Shown here piece by piece: positions 1-7,734 of a stretch of 25,715 nucleotides of DNA. The DNA is from a virus: IMG/VR virus record IMGVR_UViG_3300027754_000389, positions 1 to 25,715 of that record; one strand, 5' to 3'. Within the stretch, counting starts at the first letter, position 1. The number at the start of each line of letters is the position of its first letter. Under the pieces are notes generated by a model, which was not told the DNA's origin, did not search any database, and worked only from the letters and a program-made list of their open reading frames with translations. The position numbers were made by a program, and so were the translations under genes.

Positions 1-327
1 TTCCGTAATCACCCTTGTACTTTATGGGCAGCAAAAACAATTGATAATGCCTACTGGTTAATCAAATGGGGAATGAACTTGTGTGATGAATATACTTTAC
101 GATATAATAAAACTCACTCCTGCTATAATACCTTACTGCAAGCATACTATTTGTTTCCCAAAGGTAAGATTGACAAAGTGACATCATTTGCCCGTGCGAT
201 GCCCGATGAATATAAACTTGACGACAGCATTGACACTTTTACTGCTTACAAGATGTATATTGCATCCAAACCTTGGGTTGCATCTAATTATCTTCGTATG
301 CCAGAACGAAAACCTTCGTGGATTTAA
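1..327 (+). CDS. Conserved phage protein, 3' end of gene (5' end outside window)
   Basis: The reading frame is open from base 1 to the stop at 325-327, so the gene begins upstream. The first ATG in the window (73) lies inside the conserved region and is unlikely to be the start. The visible part carries HPCTLWA, then LCDEYTLRYNKTH, then a Pro-containing AMPDEYK segment and a C-terminal basic/aromatic tail. I recall this pattern from a widespread phage family sometimes labelled pyrimidine-dimer-glycosylase-like, but I see no catalytic evidence and do not assign that activity. The gene sits 3 nt upstream of the clamp-loader gene gp44 and is probably in the same early operon. Being a real gene is near certain; the function is unknown. 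Confidence 0.75.
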   Translation, partial: FRNHPCTLWAAKTIDNAYWLIKWGMNLCDEYTLRYNKTHSCYNTLLQAYYLFPKGKIDKVTSFARAMPDEYKLDDSIDTFTAYKMYIASKPWVASNYLRMPERKPSWI

Positions 328-330
328 ATT

Positions 331-1275
331 ATGAATAATGATTTCTTGTGGGTAGAAAAATACGCGCCGAAGAAAATTGAAGATTGCATTCTACCTGAAG
401 GTATTAAAAAAACATTTCAGGATTTTGTAAATCAAGGACAAATACCAAATCTGTTACTTGCCGGACCTCCTGGGGTTGGTAAGACAACAGTCGCAAAAGC
501 ACTTTGTAATGAATTAGGAGTTGATTTTTATGTCATTAATGGATCTGATGAGGGAAGATTTCTTGACACAGTACGGAACCAGGCAAAGAACTTCGCTTCG
601 ACCGTTTCACTTCAAGCAACTGGCAAACACAAAATTATCATCATTGACGAGTGCGATAACACAGGGAACGATGTTCAACTCCTCTTACGGGCAAATATTG
701 AGGCATTTTATGGTAACTGCCGATTTATCTTCACCTGTAACTACAAAAACAAAATCATCGAACCCCTTCACTCCCGATGTGCCGTTGTCGAGTTTGGTAT
801 TAAGTCCAAGGACAGACCAAAAATCGCAGCAAAGTTCTTTGAAAGACTCAAAAAGATCCTGGATCAAGAAAAAGTTGAAGCAGATGATAAGGTTCTCGTT
901 CAACTGATAAATAAGCATTTTCCTGATTGGAGAAGAGTCTTAAATGAATGCCAACGTTATTCTGTATCTGGTAGCATTGATTCTGCCATTCTTGCTACTT
1001 TCTCTGACATTAAAGTAAATGATCTCATTAAACATCTCAAAGAAAAGAACTTTCCGGAAGTTCGTAAATGGATTGTGGCAAACCTTGATAATGATGCCAG
1101 TAGTATTCTTCGTATGGTGTATGATGCTCTATATGAACATCTGGATGGTCCCAGTATTGCTTCTTGCGTTCTTATTGTGGCGAAATATCAATATCAATCA
1201 AATTTTGTAGCAGACCAAGAGATAAATCTTTTAGCAGCATTAACAGAGATTATGATTGAGAGTAACTTTAAATGA
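331..1275 (+). CDS. 44: Sliding-clamp loader large subunit (T4 gp44-like AAA+ ATPase)
   Basis: ATPase subunit of the clamp loader, which opens the gp45 ring and places it on primer-template junctions for gp43 polymerase. At 314 aa it matches T4 gp44 (about 319 aa). Visible motifs are Walker A GPPGVGKT (residues 45-52), Walker B IIIIDECD (102-109, the DExx box of clamp loaders), a sensor-1-like FIFTCNY (132-138) and the arginine-finger motif SRC (148-150). The N-terminal WVEKYAP is typical of clamp-loader/RFC proteins. The stop overlaps the start of the Dam-type gene as ATGA. The gp62 partner is one gene downstream. Confidence 0.96.
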   Translation: MNNDFLWVEKYAPKKIEDCILPEGIKKTFQDFVNQGQIPNLLLAGPPGVGKTTVAKALCNELGVDFYVINGSDEGRFLDTVRNQAKNFASTVSLQATGKHKIIIIDECDNTGNDVQLLLRANIEAFYGNCRFIFTCNYKNKIIEPLHSRCAVVEFGIKSKDRPKIAAKFFERLKKILDQEKVEADDKVLVQLINKHFPDWRRVLNECQRYSVSGSIDSAILATFSDIKVNDLIKHLKEKNFPEVRKWIVANLDNDASSILRMVYDALYEHLDGPSIASCVLIVAKYQYQSNFVADQEINLLAALTEIMIESNFK

Positions 1276-2174
1276 AATCTCTTAAAACTTGTTTAAGATA
1301 TCCTGGGGGCAAAAGTAGGGCGGTCACAAAGATGGATCCATACTTTCCTGATCTTAGATATTATAATGAGTTTCGAGAACCATTTCTTGGGGGTGGATCT
1401 GTAGCAATTCATATTACCAAAAAATATCCAGACTTAACTATTTGGGTAAATGATCTTTATGAACCTTTGGTGAATTTCTGGCAACAACTTCAGATGTTTG
1501 GTGCCGATATGAAAGACAATCTTCAAGGAATAAAATTAGCAAATAATAAACCAGAATTAGCAAGAGATCTATTTCTTTATTGTAAGGATAAATTACACGA
1601 AGAAGATCGCTCAAATCTTGATCGTGCTTCTGATTTTTATATTATCAATAAGTGTTCTTTTTCTGGACTTACGGAAAGTTCCTCATTTTCGCCACAGGCA
1701 TCTAATTCCAATTTCAGTCTTAGAGGTATTCAAAAACTTCCTGAGTATTCTAAACTTATTTCAAAATGGCGTATAACTAACTATTCATATGATTATATGA
1801 TGGACGGAAACAGAAATGTTTTTATGTATCTTGATCCTCCTTATGACATTAAGGATAATCTCTATGGCAACAAAGGATCAATGCACAAAGGATTTGATCA
1901 CGATAAGTTTGCTGTTGATTGCGATAATAACGATATGGATCAGTTAGTAAGTTATAATTCAGATCAGTTAGTGAAGGATAGATTTAAAAATTGGACTGCT
2001 GCTGAGTTTGATTTGACTTATACGATGCGTTCCGTAGGAGAATATATGAGAGATCAAAAACAACGTAAAGAACTTTTGCTTTTTAATTATAATAAAGATC
2101 CAAAAATTCAATTCAGTTTTGATGGTTGCTATAATTATAATAGATTGAAAAAAGAGGGTCTAATTGATGACTGA
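1272..2174 (+). CDS. dam: DNA adenine-N6 methyltransferase, Dam/D12 class
   Basis: Predicted to transfer a methyl group from S-adenosylmethionine to the N6 of adenine in DNA. A 300-aa protein with the D12-class order: N-terminal RYPGGKSR (residues 9-16), the AdoMet-binding FLGGGS loop (38-43) and the catalytic DPPY motif (188-191). After DPPY there is a long hydrophilic Asp/Asn-rich stretch before the C-terminus, so the target-recognition part may differ from T4 Dam. The target sequence (GATC or other) cannot be read from the protein. It starts in an ATGA overlap with gp44 and ends 8 nt into gp62, so it is wedged between the two clamp-loader genes and probably translationally coupled to both. 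Likely roles are protection from host restriction or marking of phage DNA. Confidence 0.9.
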   Translation: MKSLKTCLRYPGGKSRAVTKMDPYFPDLRYYNEFREPFLGGGSVAIHITKKYPDLTIWVNDLYEPLVNFWQQLQMFGADMKDNLQGIKLANNKPELARDLFLYCKDKLHEEDRSNLDRASDFYIINKCSFSGLTESSSFSPQASNSNFSLRGIQKLPEYSKLISKWRITNYSYDYMMDGNRNVFMYLDPPYDIKDNLYGNKGSMHKGFDHDKFAVDCDNNDMDQLVSYNSDQLVKDRFKNWTAAEFDLTYTMRSVGEYMRDQKQRKELLLFNYNKDPKIQFSFDGCYNYNRLKKEGLIDD

Positions 2175-2550
2175 ACTCAAAGATTGGTTGAACTCAATCA
2201 ACCAGACAAAAAACAATATTATAGACGAAGATCCTTCACTTGAAAAAGAATATTCTCCTTATGTGATCAATCATTGTCTTTCTGGATATATTGATTGCGT
2301 AATGTATGCAAATGAAATGAATATAACTCCAAATCTCGATAAAAAGTTACAATACGATTTTTATATAAATATTCTTAGAACTAAGAAGAGATTTTCTCCT
2401 TGGCTTCGTAAAGATACGATTAAAGATCTTGAATATGTCAAACGGTATTATCAATATAATAACGAAAAGGCACAACAGGCTTTAAAAATATTAACAAAAG
2501 AACAAATTAACTTTATTAAATCTAAATTTGAGACTGGAGGAATGAAATGA
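2167..2550 (+). CDS. 62: Sliding-clamp loader small subunit (gp62-like)
   Basis: Small, non-ATPase subunit of the gp44/62 clamp loader. The 127-aa protein is shorter than T4 gp62 (187 aa), as I recall for cyanophage versions. The region KKRFSPWLRKD followed by KDLEYVKRYY resembles cyanophage gp62 as I remember it; T4 gp62 has the related KRYGKWAK. An in-frame TTG exists at 2164, but the ATG at 2167 is the better start. It overlaps the methylase stop by 8 nt, which suggests translational coupling. The stop overlaps the regA start as ATGA. The assignment rests on family resemblance and position between gp44 and regA. Confidence 0.85.
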   Translation: MTELKDWLNSINQTKNNIIDEDPSLEKEYSPYVINHCLSGYIDCVMYANEMNITPNLDKKLQYDFYINILRTKKRFSPWLRKDTIKDLEYVKRYYQYNNEKAQQALKILTKEQINFIKSKFETGGMK

Positions 2551-2984
2551 GTGCCGTACAAGAACCAGAAGTGAAATGGACACCCGATATGATGGTTGAG
2601 GTTCTATTAAATGAACCTGATGACTTTTTGAAAGTTCGTGAAACTTTGACACGTATTGGAGTTGCTTCTCGAAAAGAAAAGAAAATATACCAGTCTTGCC
2701 ACATTCTTCATAAGCAAGGTAGATACTATCTTGTTCATTTTAAAGAACTTTTTGCATTAGATGGTAAACACGCAAATCTAACAGCAAATGACATACAAAG
2801 ACGTAATCGTATTGTTCAATTGGTTGCTGATTGGGGATTATTTACAATTGTAAAACCAGAAAAGATTACTGATATTGCGCCGTTAAACCAAATTAAAGTT
2901 CTTGCTTATAAAGAAAAAGGAGAATGGATTTTAGAAACAAAGTATAATATTGGAAAAAAGGCAAAACCAGCAGAAACCGAATAA
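2547..2984 (+). CDS. regA: Translational repressor of early genes (RegA)
   Basis: RNA-binding repressor that in T4 blocks ribosome binding on many early mRNAs, including those for replication proteins. It matches T4 RegA closely: DDFLKVRETLTRIG (T4 EDFLKVKETLTRMG), YQSCHIL, YYLVHFKEL, a DWGL turn and a C-terminal YNIGKK. At 145 aa it is longer than T4 RegA (122 aa), because of an N-terminal extension of about 14 residues and a Lys/Ala-rich tail. The start at 2547 is preferred over the internal ATGs at 2589 and 2592 because GGAGG (2536-2540) sits 6 nt upstream and the start overlaps the gp62 stop as ATGA. It is the last gene before a strong terminator. Confidence 0.96.
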   Translation: MSAVQEPEVKWTPDMMVEVLLNEPDDFLKVRETLTRIGVASRKEKKIYQSCHILHKQGRYYLVHFKELFALDGKHANLTANDIQRRNRIVQLVADWGLFTIVKPEKITDIAPLNQIKVLAYKEKGEWILETKYNIGKKAKPAETE

Positions 2985-2990
2985 AATCAT

Positions 2991-3014
2991 ACGGGGTTCA
3001 CTACCCCGTTTTTT
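2991..3014 (+). terminator. Intrinsic terminator after regA
   Basis: A 7-bp stem (2991-2997 with 3003-3009, ACGGGGT/ACCCCGT) with a 5-nt loop, followed by a six-T run. It ends the gp44-regA early transcript just before the hsp20 promoter. Confidence 0.9.
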
Positions 3015-3022
3015 GTGCTTTC

Positions 3023-3031
3023 TGTTATAAT
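3023..3031 (+). promoter_or_regulatory. Probable extended -10 early promoter for hsp20
   Basis: TGTTATAAT gives a perfect -10 hexamer (3026-3031) preceded by the TGn extension. I see no convincing -35 at 16-18 nt spacing. It lies directly after the regA terminator and about 60 nt before hsp20. The likely start near 3038 coincides with a 6-bp inverted repeat (TGTGAA 3038-3043, TTCACA 3055-3060). Confidence 0.6.
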
Positions 3032-3090
3032 TAGTATTGTGAATGCCGTAAGGGTTCACATAATCAAATCTCGCTTTTTAAGGAGCAAAA

Positions 3091-3525
3091 ATGACTAATC
3101 TTTCTAGGTACACATCTGCTGATCTTCCTGCCCTGATGGATAGGATTACTCGTAATAGTATTGGAATGGACGAATATTTTGATCGTCTATTTAACCTTCA
3201 TGAAACAACATCAAATTATCCTCCATATAATTTAGTTCAAATCAGTAGTGTAGAGTCGAGGTTAGAACTCGCACTTGCTGGATTTGCTAAAAAAGAAGTT
3301 CTTGTTTATACGCAAGATGGAAAACTTTTTATTGAAGGACAAAAAGAAGATAAAGAAACTGAAACAAATTATGTACATAAAGGTTTAGCGCAAAGAAGTT
3401 TTACTAGAACCTGGACTCTTGCTGATGATACAGAAGTCACTTCTGTAAATTTTGAGGACGGATTACTTACAGTAATTTTGGGAAGAATCGTTCCAGAATC
3501 GCATAAGAGAAAAGATTATCTATAA
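3091..3525 (+). CDS. hsp20: Small heat-shock protein, Hsp20/alpha-crystallin (IbpA-like)
   Basis: ATP-independent holdase chaperone that binds unfolding proteins. Hsp20 is common in T4-like cyanophages, although its client proteins are not established. The 144-aa length fits the family. An IbpA-like N-terminal arm includes MDEYFDRLF; then comes the alpha-crystallin beta-sandwich (roughly residues 45-133) with LELALAGFAKKEVLVYTQDG, LAQRSFTRTWTLADDTEV and the closing strand GLLTVIL. The C-terminal tail is short. The start has a good ribosome site, TAAGGAG (3079-3085), 5 nt before the ATG. It stands alone, with its own promoter and terminator, between regA and the polymerase operon. Confidence 0.95.
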   Translation: MTNLSRYTSADLPALMDRITRNSIGMDEYFDRLFNLHETTSNYPPYNLVQISSVESRLELALAGFAKKEVLVYTQDGKLFIEGQKEDKETETNYVHKGLAQRSFTRTWTLADDTEVTSVNFEDGLLTVILGRIVPESHKRKDYL

Positions 3526-3528
3526 ATA
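3521..3528 (+). promoter_or_regulatory. Late promoter motif TATAAATA over the hsp20 stop
   Basis: An exact match to the T4 late-promoter box, overlapping the hsp20 stop codon. Transcription would begin near 3534 and reach the terminator at 3556-3597 within about 60 nt, so the product would be a short RNA unless the polymerase reads through. Confidence 0.5.
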
Positions 3529-3555
3529 ATAGTGAGCTAAACTATCGTTGCTGCA

Positions 3556-3597
3556 GGGAGGTAACTGGCAAAATCCAGTTGCACCTCCCCTTTTTTT
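3556..3597 (+). terminator. Strong intrinsic terminator after hsp20
   Basis: The stem pairs 3556-3568 with 3575-3589. It has a GGGAGGT/ACCTCCC outer helix and an AACTGG/CCAGTT inner helix, separated by a 2-nt bulge, with a 6-nt loop and a seven-T run (3591-3597). The descending arm also holds the -35 of the next promoter. Confidence 0.92.
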
Positions 3598-3607
3598 ATG
3601 CTATAAT
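3579..3607 (+). promoter_or_regulatory. Early sigma70-like promoter overlapping the terminator
   Basis: TTGCAC (3579-3584), then exactly 17 nt, then TATAAT (3602-3607), with a TGC extended -10 just before the hexamer. The -35 lies in the terminator arm and the T-tract lies in the spacer. It would drive the run from 3629 through gp43, uvsX, gp41 and mazG. Confidence 0.75.
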
Positions 3608-3628
3608 CAAAACAGGTATGATGAAATT

Positions 3629-4033
3629 ATGTCTATCAAATTAGCACTTTTAAAATCAGGAGAAGAAGTAATCGCAGATATTAAGGAAATTATAAGCGAA
3701 GACGAGAAAGTAATTTCGTTTTTATTTTGTAATCCTTATACTGCAAAACTTCTTACGCCTCAAGTTTTAGTAGAAGATACTGAAAAAACACCAGAAAGGG
3801 AATATAGTGTTTCTTTTAATTCTTGGATGCCATTATCTTCTGAAACTGATATTGCAGTAAGCACTGACTGGGTGGTTTCAATTGTGGAACCAATAGAAAT
3901 GGTAAAAAAATCTTATGAGGAGAAAATGAATGGAAGACGAAATGATGCTACCGATGGATCAGCAAGTGGAGGAAGAGGGGGAAATAACAACTCAAGTATT
4001 AATCTTAGTGAACAGGTTGATTTTGATCAGTAA
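3629..4033 (+). CDS. Conserved cyanophage protein, possibly Sm-like fold (paralogue 1)
   Basis: Not matched to a named family. The start at 3629 is chosen because it follows the promoter at 3579-3607; an earlier in-frame TTG at 3548 would require translating through the terminator. The 134-aa product begins MSIKLALLKSGEEVIADIKE, alternating strands with a Gly turn that could form a small Sm-like beta barrel (inference only). It continues to WMPLSSETDIAVSTDWVVSI followed by VEP, then a Gly/Asn-rich, low-complexity tail. The W-M...S..T.I..S.D...S..EP pattern recurs in the next gene, so the two appear to be paralogues. The low-complexity tail is the part that overlaps the next gene in another frame. 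Confidence 0.8.
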   Translation: MSIKLALLKSGEEVIADIKEIISEDEKVISFLFCNPYTAKLLTPQVLVEDTEKTPEREYSVSFNSWMPLSSETDIAVSTDWVVSIVEPIEMVKKSYEEKMNGRRNDATDGSASGGRGGNNNSSINLSEQVDFDQ

Positions 4034-4235
4034 AATTCAAGAAGTTTTAGCAGATATAGGACAACCTGATTGTAGATTGATTGATCCTTATATTATTTCG
4101 GATAGTCAAGAATTATCTCCTTGGATGTGTGATTATACTTCTACGACTGAAATTATGATTAGTTCTGATAAAATTTTGTCTTTACTAGAACCAAAAGAAA
4201 ACATACTAGAGAAATACCTTGGATTTACTAAATGA
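3930..4235 (+). CDS. Conserved cyanophage protein (paralogue 2), overlaps preceding gene
   Basis: A 101-aa protein of unknown function. The start at 3930 is supported by a strong ribosome site, GAGGAG (3917-3922), 7 nt upstream, even though the first 104 nt overlap the end of the preceding gene in a different frame. The N-terminus is acidic (Glu-rich), followed by VLILVNRLILISKIQEVLAD, then SPWMCDYTSTTEIMISSDKI and a closing EP...YLG. The second half aligns with the preceding protein (WM, S..T.I..S.D...S, EP). The stop overlaps the gp43 start as ATGA, so it is probably co-translated with the polymerase. This resembles a small gene I recall upstream of gp43 in other cyanophages. Confidence 0.8.
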   Translation: MEDEMMLPMDQQVEEEGEITTQVLILVNRLILISKIQEVLADIGQPDCRLIDPYIISDSQELSPWMCDYTSTTEIMISSDKILSLLEPKENILEKYLGFTK

Positions 4236-6727
4236 AGTTTTATACGAATGTTTATGAGAAATTCAATAAAATATATGTAAGAGGATATGAAGATGGGAAT
4301 TATTTTTCATATGGAGAAGAATTTTTACCTACTTTATATGTTCTTTCTAAAAAGAAAAGTAAACATAAAACTTTAGATGGATTGGATGTAGAACCAATTC
4401 AGCCAGGTAAGATTTCCGAATGTAAAGATTTTTTTGCAAAATATGCAATGGTAGAAGGATTTCCAATTTATGGAAATGATAATTACAAGGCACAATACAT
4501 TTCAGAAAAATATCCAGAAGATGAAATAAAATTTGATATTAATAAAATTCGTTTATTTACGATTGATATTGAAGTTGCGTCTGAGGGAGGATTTCCAAAT
4601 GTTTTTGATTGTGCCGAAGAACTTCTTGCAATTACTTTACAAAATTATGCAACTAAAAATATTATAACTTTTGCTTCTCGTCCCTATAATAATACTCGTA
4701 AAGATGTTCAATACGTACAATGTAGAGACGAAGTTGATTTGGCGCATAGGTTCTTATCATTCTGGGAAGAAAACACTCCCGATGTGGTAACTGGTTGGAA
4801 TTGTGAACTTTATGATATTCCTTATATTTTAGGAAGAATTGATAAAATTCTTGGGGAGAAGGATGCTCGTCGTCTTTCTCCTTGGAAAAATATCTATCGC
4901 AAGGAACTAGTAATTAAAGGAAGAGCACAAATTTCTTATGATGTTGCTGGAATATCCGTAATTGATTATTTGGATTTATATAAAAAGTTTACTTATACCA
5001 ATCAAGAGTCTTATAAACTAGACCATATTGCTTTTGTTGAATTGGGTCAGAAAAAATTAGATCACTCTGAATTTGAAACCTTTAAAGATTTTTATACAAA
5101 AGACTGGCAAAAATTTATTGATTATAATATTAAAGACGTAGAACTCGTAGATAGACTTGAAGATAAAATGAAGTTAATTGAACTTTGTTTTACGATGGCT
5201 TATGATGCAAAAGTAAATTATACAGATATATTTTATCAAGTAAGAACTTGGGATGCAATCATTTACAATTATTTGAAAAAAAGAAATATCGCAATTCCAC
5301 AGAAAGATCGTTCTACAAAAAGTGATAAGTTTGCCGGTGCTTATGTAAAAGAACCAAAACCAGGAATATACGACTGGGTTGTTAATTTCGATTTGAATTC
5401 ACTTTATCCTCATTTGATAATGGGGTATAATGTTTCACCTGAAACTTTATTAGATAAAAAACATCCTACAGTATCTGTGGATAAAATTCTAAATAAGCAA
5501 CTTGATTTTTCTGATTATAAAGATTATGCGGTATGTCCTAATGGAGCAATGTATCGTAAAGATATTCGTGGATTTCTTCCAGAACTAATGGAAAAAATGT
5601 ATAATGATCGTGTCATTTATAAAAAGAAGATGATTGAGGCAAAGAAACAATATGAAAAAACTCCAACTAAAAAATTAGAGAAAGAGATTGCTCGTTGTAA
5701 TAATATACAAATGGCAAAAAAGATTTCTTTGAACTCTGCCTACGGAGCCGTAGGTAATGAATATTTTCGTTATTATAAGTTAGCAAATGCCGAAGCAATC
5801 ACAACATCAGGGCAAGTTGCAATTCGTTGGATTGAAAATAAGATGAATTTGTATCTAAATAAACTCCTTAAGACAGATGAAGTTGATTATGTTATTGCTT
5901 CTGATACTGATAGTATCTACCTTCATATGGGTCCTCTGGTTGAAACTGTATACAAGGGAAGAGAGAAAACTACTGAAGGCATTGTTTCGTTCCTTGATAA
6001 GATCTGTAAGATGGAACTTGAAAAGTATATTGAAAGTTGTTACCAAGAACTGGCAGATTATGTAAATGCCTATGATCAAAAAATGCAGATGAAACGCGAG
6101 AATATTGCTGATCGTGGAATTTGGACTGCTAAAAAAAGATACATTCTCAATGTCTGGGATAGTGAAGGTGTGCGATATGAAGAACCTAAACTTAAGATAA
6201 TGGGTATTGAGGCAGTCAAATCTTCTACACCAGCACCTTGTCGTCAAATGATTAAGGATGGGTTGAAAATTGTAATGAGTAAAACAGAAGATGAAATGAT
6301 ATCTTATATTGATAACTGTCGTAATACTTTTATTGAACTTTCACCAGAAGAAATATCATTTCCTCGTATGGTCTCAGATGTAAATAAACATAAAGCAGTT
6401 TCTACTCTTTATGGTAAAGGTACACCAATTCACGCAAGGGGTGCGTTAATTTATAATCATATGATTAAAGAAAAGGGTCTGGATAAAAAGTATGCATTTA
6501 TTCAAAATGGCGAAAAGATTAAGTTTTGTTACCTTAAACTTCCAAATCCAATTCGTGAAAATGTAATTTCTTTTATTCAAGAATTTCCAAAGGAACTAGC
6601 ACTAGACAAATATATAGATTATGATTTACAATTCAATAAAGCTTTTCTTGACCCAATGAAGGTCATTTTAGATGCTATTGGATGGAACGTGAAAAAAACA
6701 GTTAACTTGGAATTATTTTTTGTATAA
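4232..6727 (+). CDS. 43: DNA polymerase, family B (gp43-like)
   Basis: Replicative polymerase with 3'-5' proofreading. The 831-aa length is slightly below T4 gp43 (898 aa). Exonuclease motifs: Exo I FTIDIEV with D112 and E114; Exo II VTGWNCELYDIPY (186-198); Exo III YNIKD (298-302). Polymerase motifs: A is DLNSLYP (387-393), B is KKISLNSAYG (496-505), C is DTDS (558-561). All catalytic acids are present, so it should be active in both functions. The extreme C-terminus LELFFV is a hydrophobic tail like the clamp-binding tails of T4/RB69 polymerases (inference). It begins in an ATGA overlap with the small upstream gene and ends 2 nt before uvsX. No intron or intein interrupts the motifs. Confidence 0.98.
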   Translation: MKFYTNVYEKFNKIYVRGYEDGNYFSYGEEFLPTLYVLSKKKSKHKTLDGLDVEPIQPGKISECKDFFAKYAMVEGFPIYGNDNYKAQYISEKYPEDEIKFDINKIRLFTIDIEVASEGGFPNVFDCAEELLAITLQNYATKNIITFASRPYNNTRKDVQYVQCRDEVDLAHRFLSFWEENTPDVVTGWNCELYDIPYILGRIDKILGEKDARRLSPWKNIYRKELVIKGRAQISYDVAGISVIDYLDLYKKFTYTNQESYKLDHIAFVELGQKKLDHSEFETFKDFYTKDWQKFIDYNIKDVELVDRLEDKMKLIELCFTMAYDAKVNYTDIFYQVRTWDAIIYNYLKKRNIAIPQKDRSTKSDKFAGAYVKEPKPGIYDWVVNFDLNSLYPHLIMGYNVSPETLLDKKHPTVSVDKILNKQLDFSDYKDYAVCPNGAMYRKDIRGFLPELMEKMYNDRVIYKKKMIEAKKQYEKTPTKKLEKEIARCNNIQMAKKISLNSAYGAVGNEYFRYYKLANAEAITTSGQVAIRWIENKMNLYLNKLLKTDEVDYVIASDTDSIYLHMGPLVETVYKGREKTTEGIVSFLDKICKMELEKYIESCYQELADYVNAYDQKMQMKRENIADRGIWTAKKRYILNVWDSEGVRYEEPKLKIMGIEAVKSSTPAPCRQMIKDGLKIVMSKTEDEMISYIDNCRNTFIELSPEEISFPRMVSDVNKHKAVSTLYGKGTPIHARGALIYNHMIKEKGLDKKYAFIQNGEKIKFCYLKLPNPIRENVISFIQEFPKELALDKYIDYDLQFNKAFLDPMKVILDAIGWNVKKTVNLELFFV

Positions 6728-6729
6728 CT

Positions 6730-7734
6730 ATGGACTTTTTAAAAGATATTGTAAAAGAAATTGGTGGAGAATACACACAACTGGCATCCGAAATTGACGA
6801 AACTGAAACGTATGTGGATACTGGCAGCTACATTTTTAACGCTCTTGTATCTGGTAGCATCTTTGGTGGTGTTTCTGGGAACAAGATTACTGCAATTGCA
6901 GGGGAAACTTCTACTGGAAAAACTTTCTTCAGTCTTGCTGTCGTTAAGAATTTCCTTGATAATAATCCTACTGGATACTGTTTGTATTTTGATACTGAAG
7001 CAGCAATCACAAAATCCCTTTTGGAAGGTAGGGGAATTGACACAACTCGCTTGGTGGTTGTCAATGTAGTCACGATTGAAGATTTCCGTAATAAGACTCT
7101 GAAAGCAGTTGATTTATATTTGAAAAAATCTAAAGACGAAAGACGACCTTGTATGTTTGTACTTGACTCTTTGGGTATGCTCTCTACTAATAAAGAAATT
7201 ACAGATACACTTGCCGAGAAGGATACTCGTGATATGACTAAGGCACAACTGATTAAGGGTGCTTTTAGAATGTTGACTCTTAAGTTGGGTCAGGCAAATA
7301 TTCCTATGATAGTCACCAATCACACATATGAAAGTATGAGTCTTTATGGTGGTAAGCAAATGTCAGGTGGATCTGGATTGCAATATGCATCATCTACAAT
7401 CGTATACTTATCAAAGTCAAAAGAAAAAGATGGAACAGAAGTTATAGGAAATATTATCAAAGCAACAACAAAGAAATCAAGATTAAGTAAAGAAAACAAA
7501 CAAGTTGAAATTCGGTTATTTTATGATGAACGTGGACTTGATAAGTATTATGGATTACTTGAACTTGGTGAGATTGGTGGATTGTGGAAAAATGTCGCAG
7601 GACGTTATGAGATTGGTGGTAAAAAAATCTATGGTAAAGATATATTAAAAGATGTAGACAAGTATTTTACTCCAGAAGTAATGCAAGCACTTGACGAAAC
7701 TGCACAAAAAGAATATTCTTATGGAAGCTCTTAA
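6730..7734 (+). CDS. uvsX: RecA-like recombinase (UvsX)
   Basis: Strand-exchange ATPase for recombination-dependent replication and repair. The 334-aa protein has Walker A GETSTGKT (58-65), a catalytic DTEAAI segment (88-93) and Walker B CMFVLDSLGML (141-151). After these, MIVTNHTYESMSLYGGKQM followed by SGGSGLQY matches the DNA-binding L2 region of UvsX. It is shorter than T4 UvsX (about 391 aa), mainly at the ends. The start lies 2 nt after the gp43 stop. The last 14 nt overlap the 2OG oxygenase gene. Confidence 0.96.
   Translation: MDFLKDIVKEIGGEYTQLASEIDETETYVDTGSYIFNALVSGSIFGGVSGNKITAIAGETSTGKTFFSLAVVKNFLDNNPTGYCLYFDTEAAITKSLLEGRGIDTTRLVVVNVVTIEDFRNKTLKAVDLYLKKSKDERRPCMFVLDSLGMLSTNKEITDTLAEKDTRDMTKAQLIKGAFRMLTLKLGQANIPMIVTNHTYESMSLYGGKQMSGGSGLQYASSTIVYLSKSKEKDGTEVIGNIIKATTKKSRLSKENKQVEIRLFYDERGLDKYYGLLELGEIGGLWKNVAGRYEIGGKKIYGKDILKDVDKYFTPEVMQALDETAQKEYSYGSS

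Noticed and set aside
521-907. Alternative-frame + strand ORF inside gp44
   Set aside because: It lies wholly within gp44, which has all clamp-loader motifs; it has no ribosome site or recognisable content.
3548-3628. Upstream extension of the 3629 gene to a TTG at 3548
   Set aside because: The extension runs through the hsp20 terminator hairpin and the promoter at 3579-3607, so it would not be on the main transcript.
5855-6247. 130-codon minus-strand ORF opposite gp43
   Set aside because: It is an antisense shadow of the polymerase; every supported gene in the window is on the + strand.
331-7734. Intron or intein in gp43, uvsX or gp44
   Set aside because: All catalytic motifs are present in order at normal spacing, and protein lengths equal or fall below those of T4 homologues.
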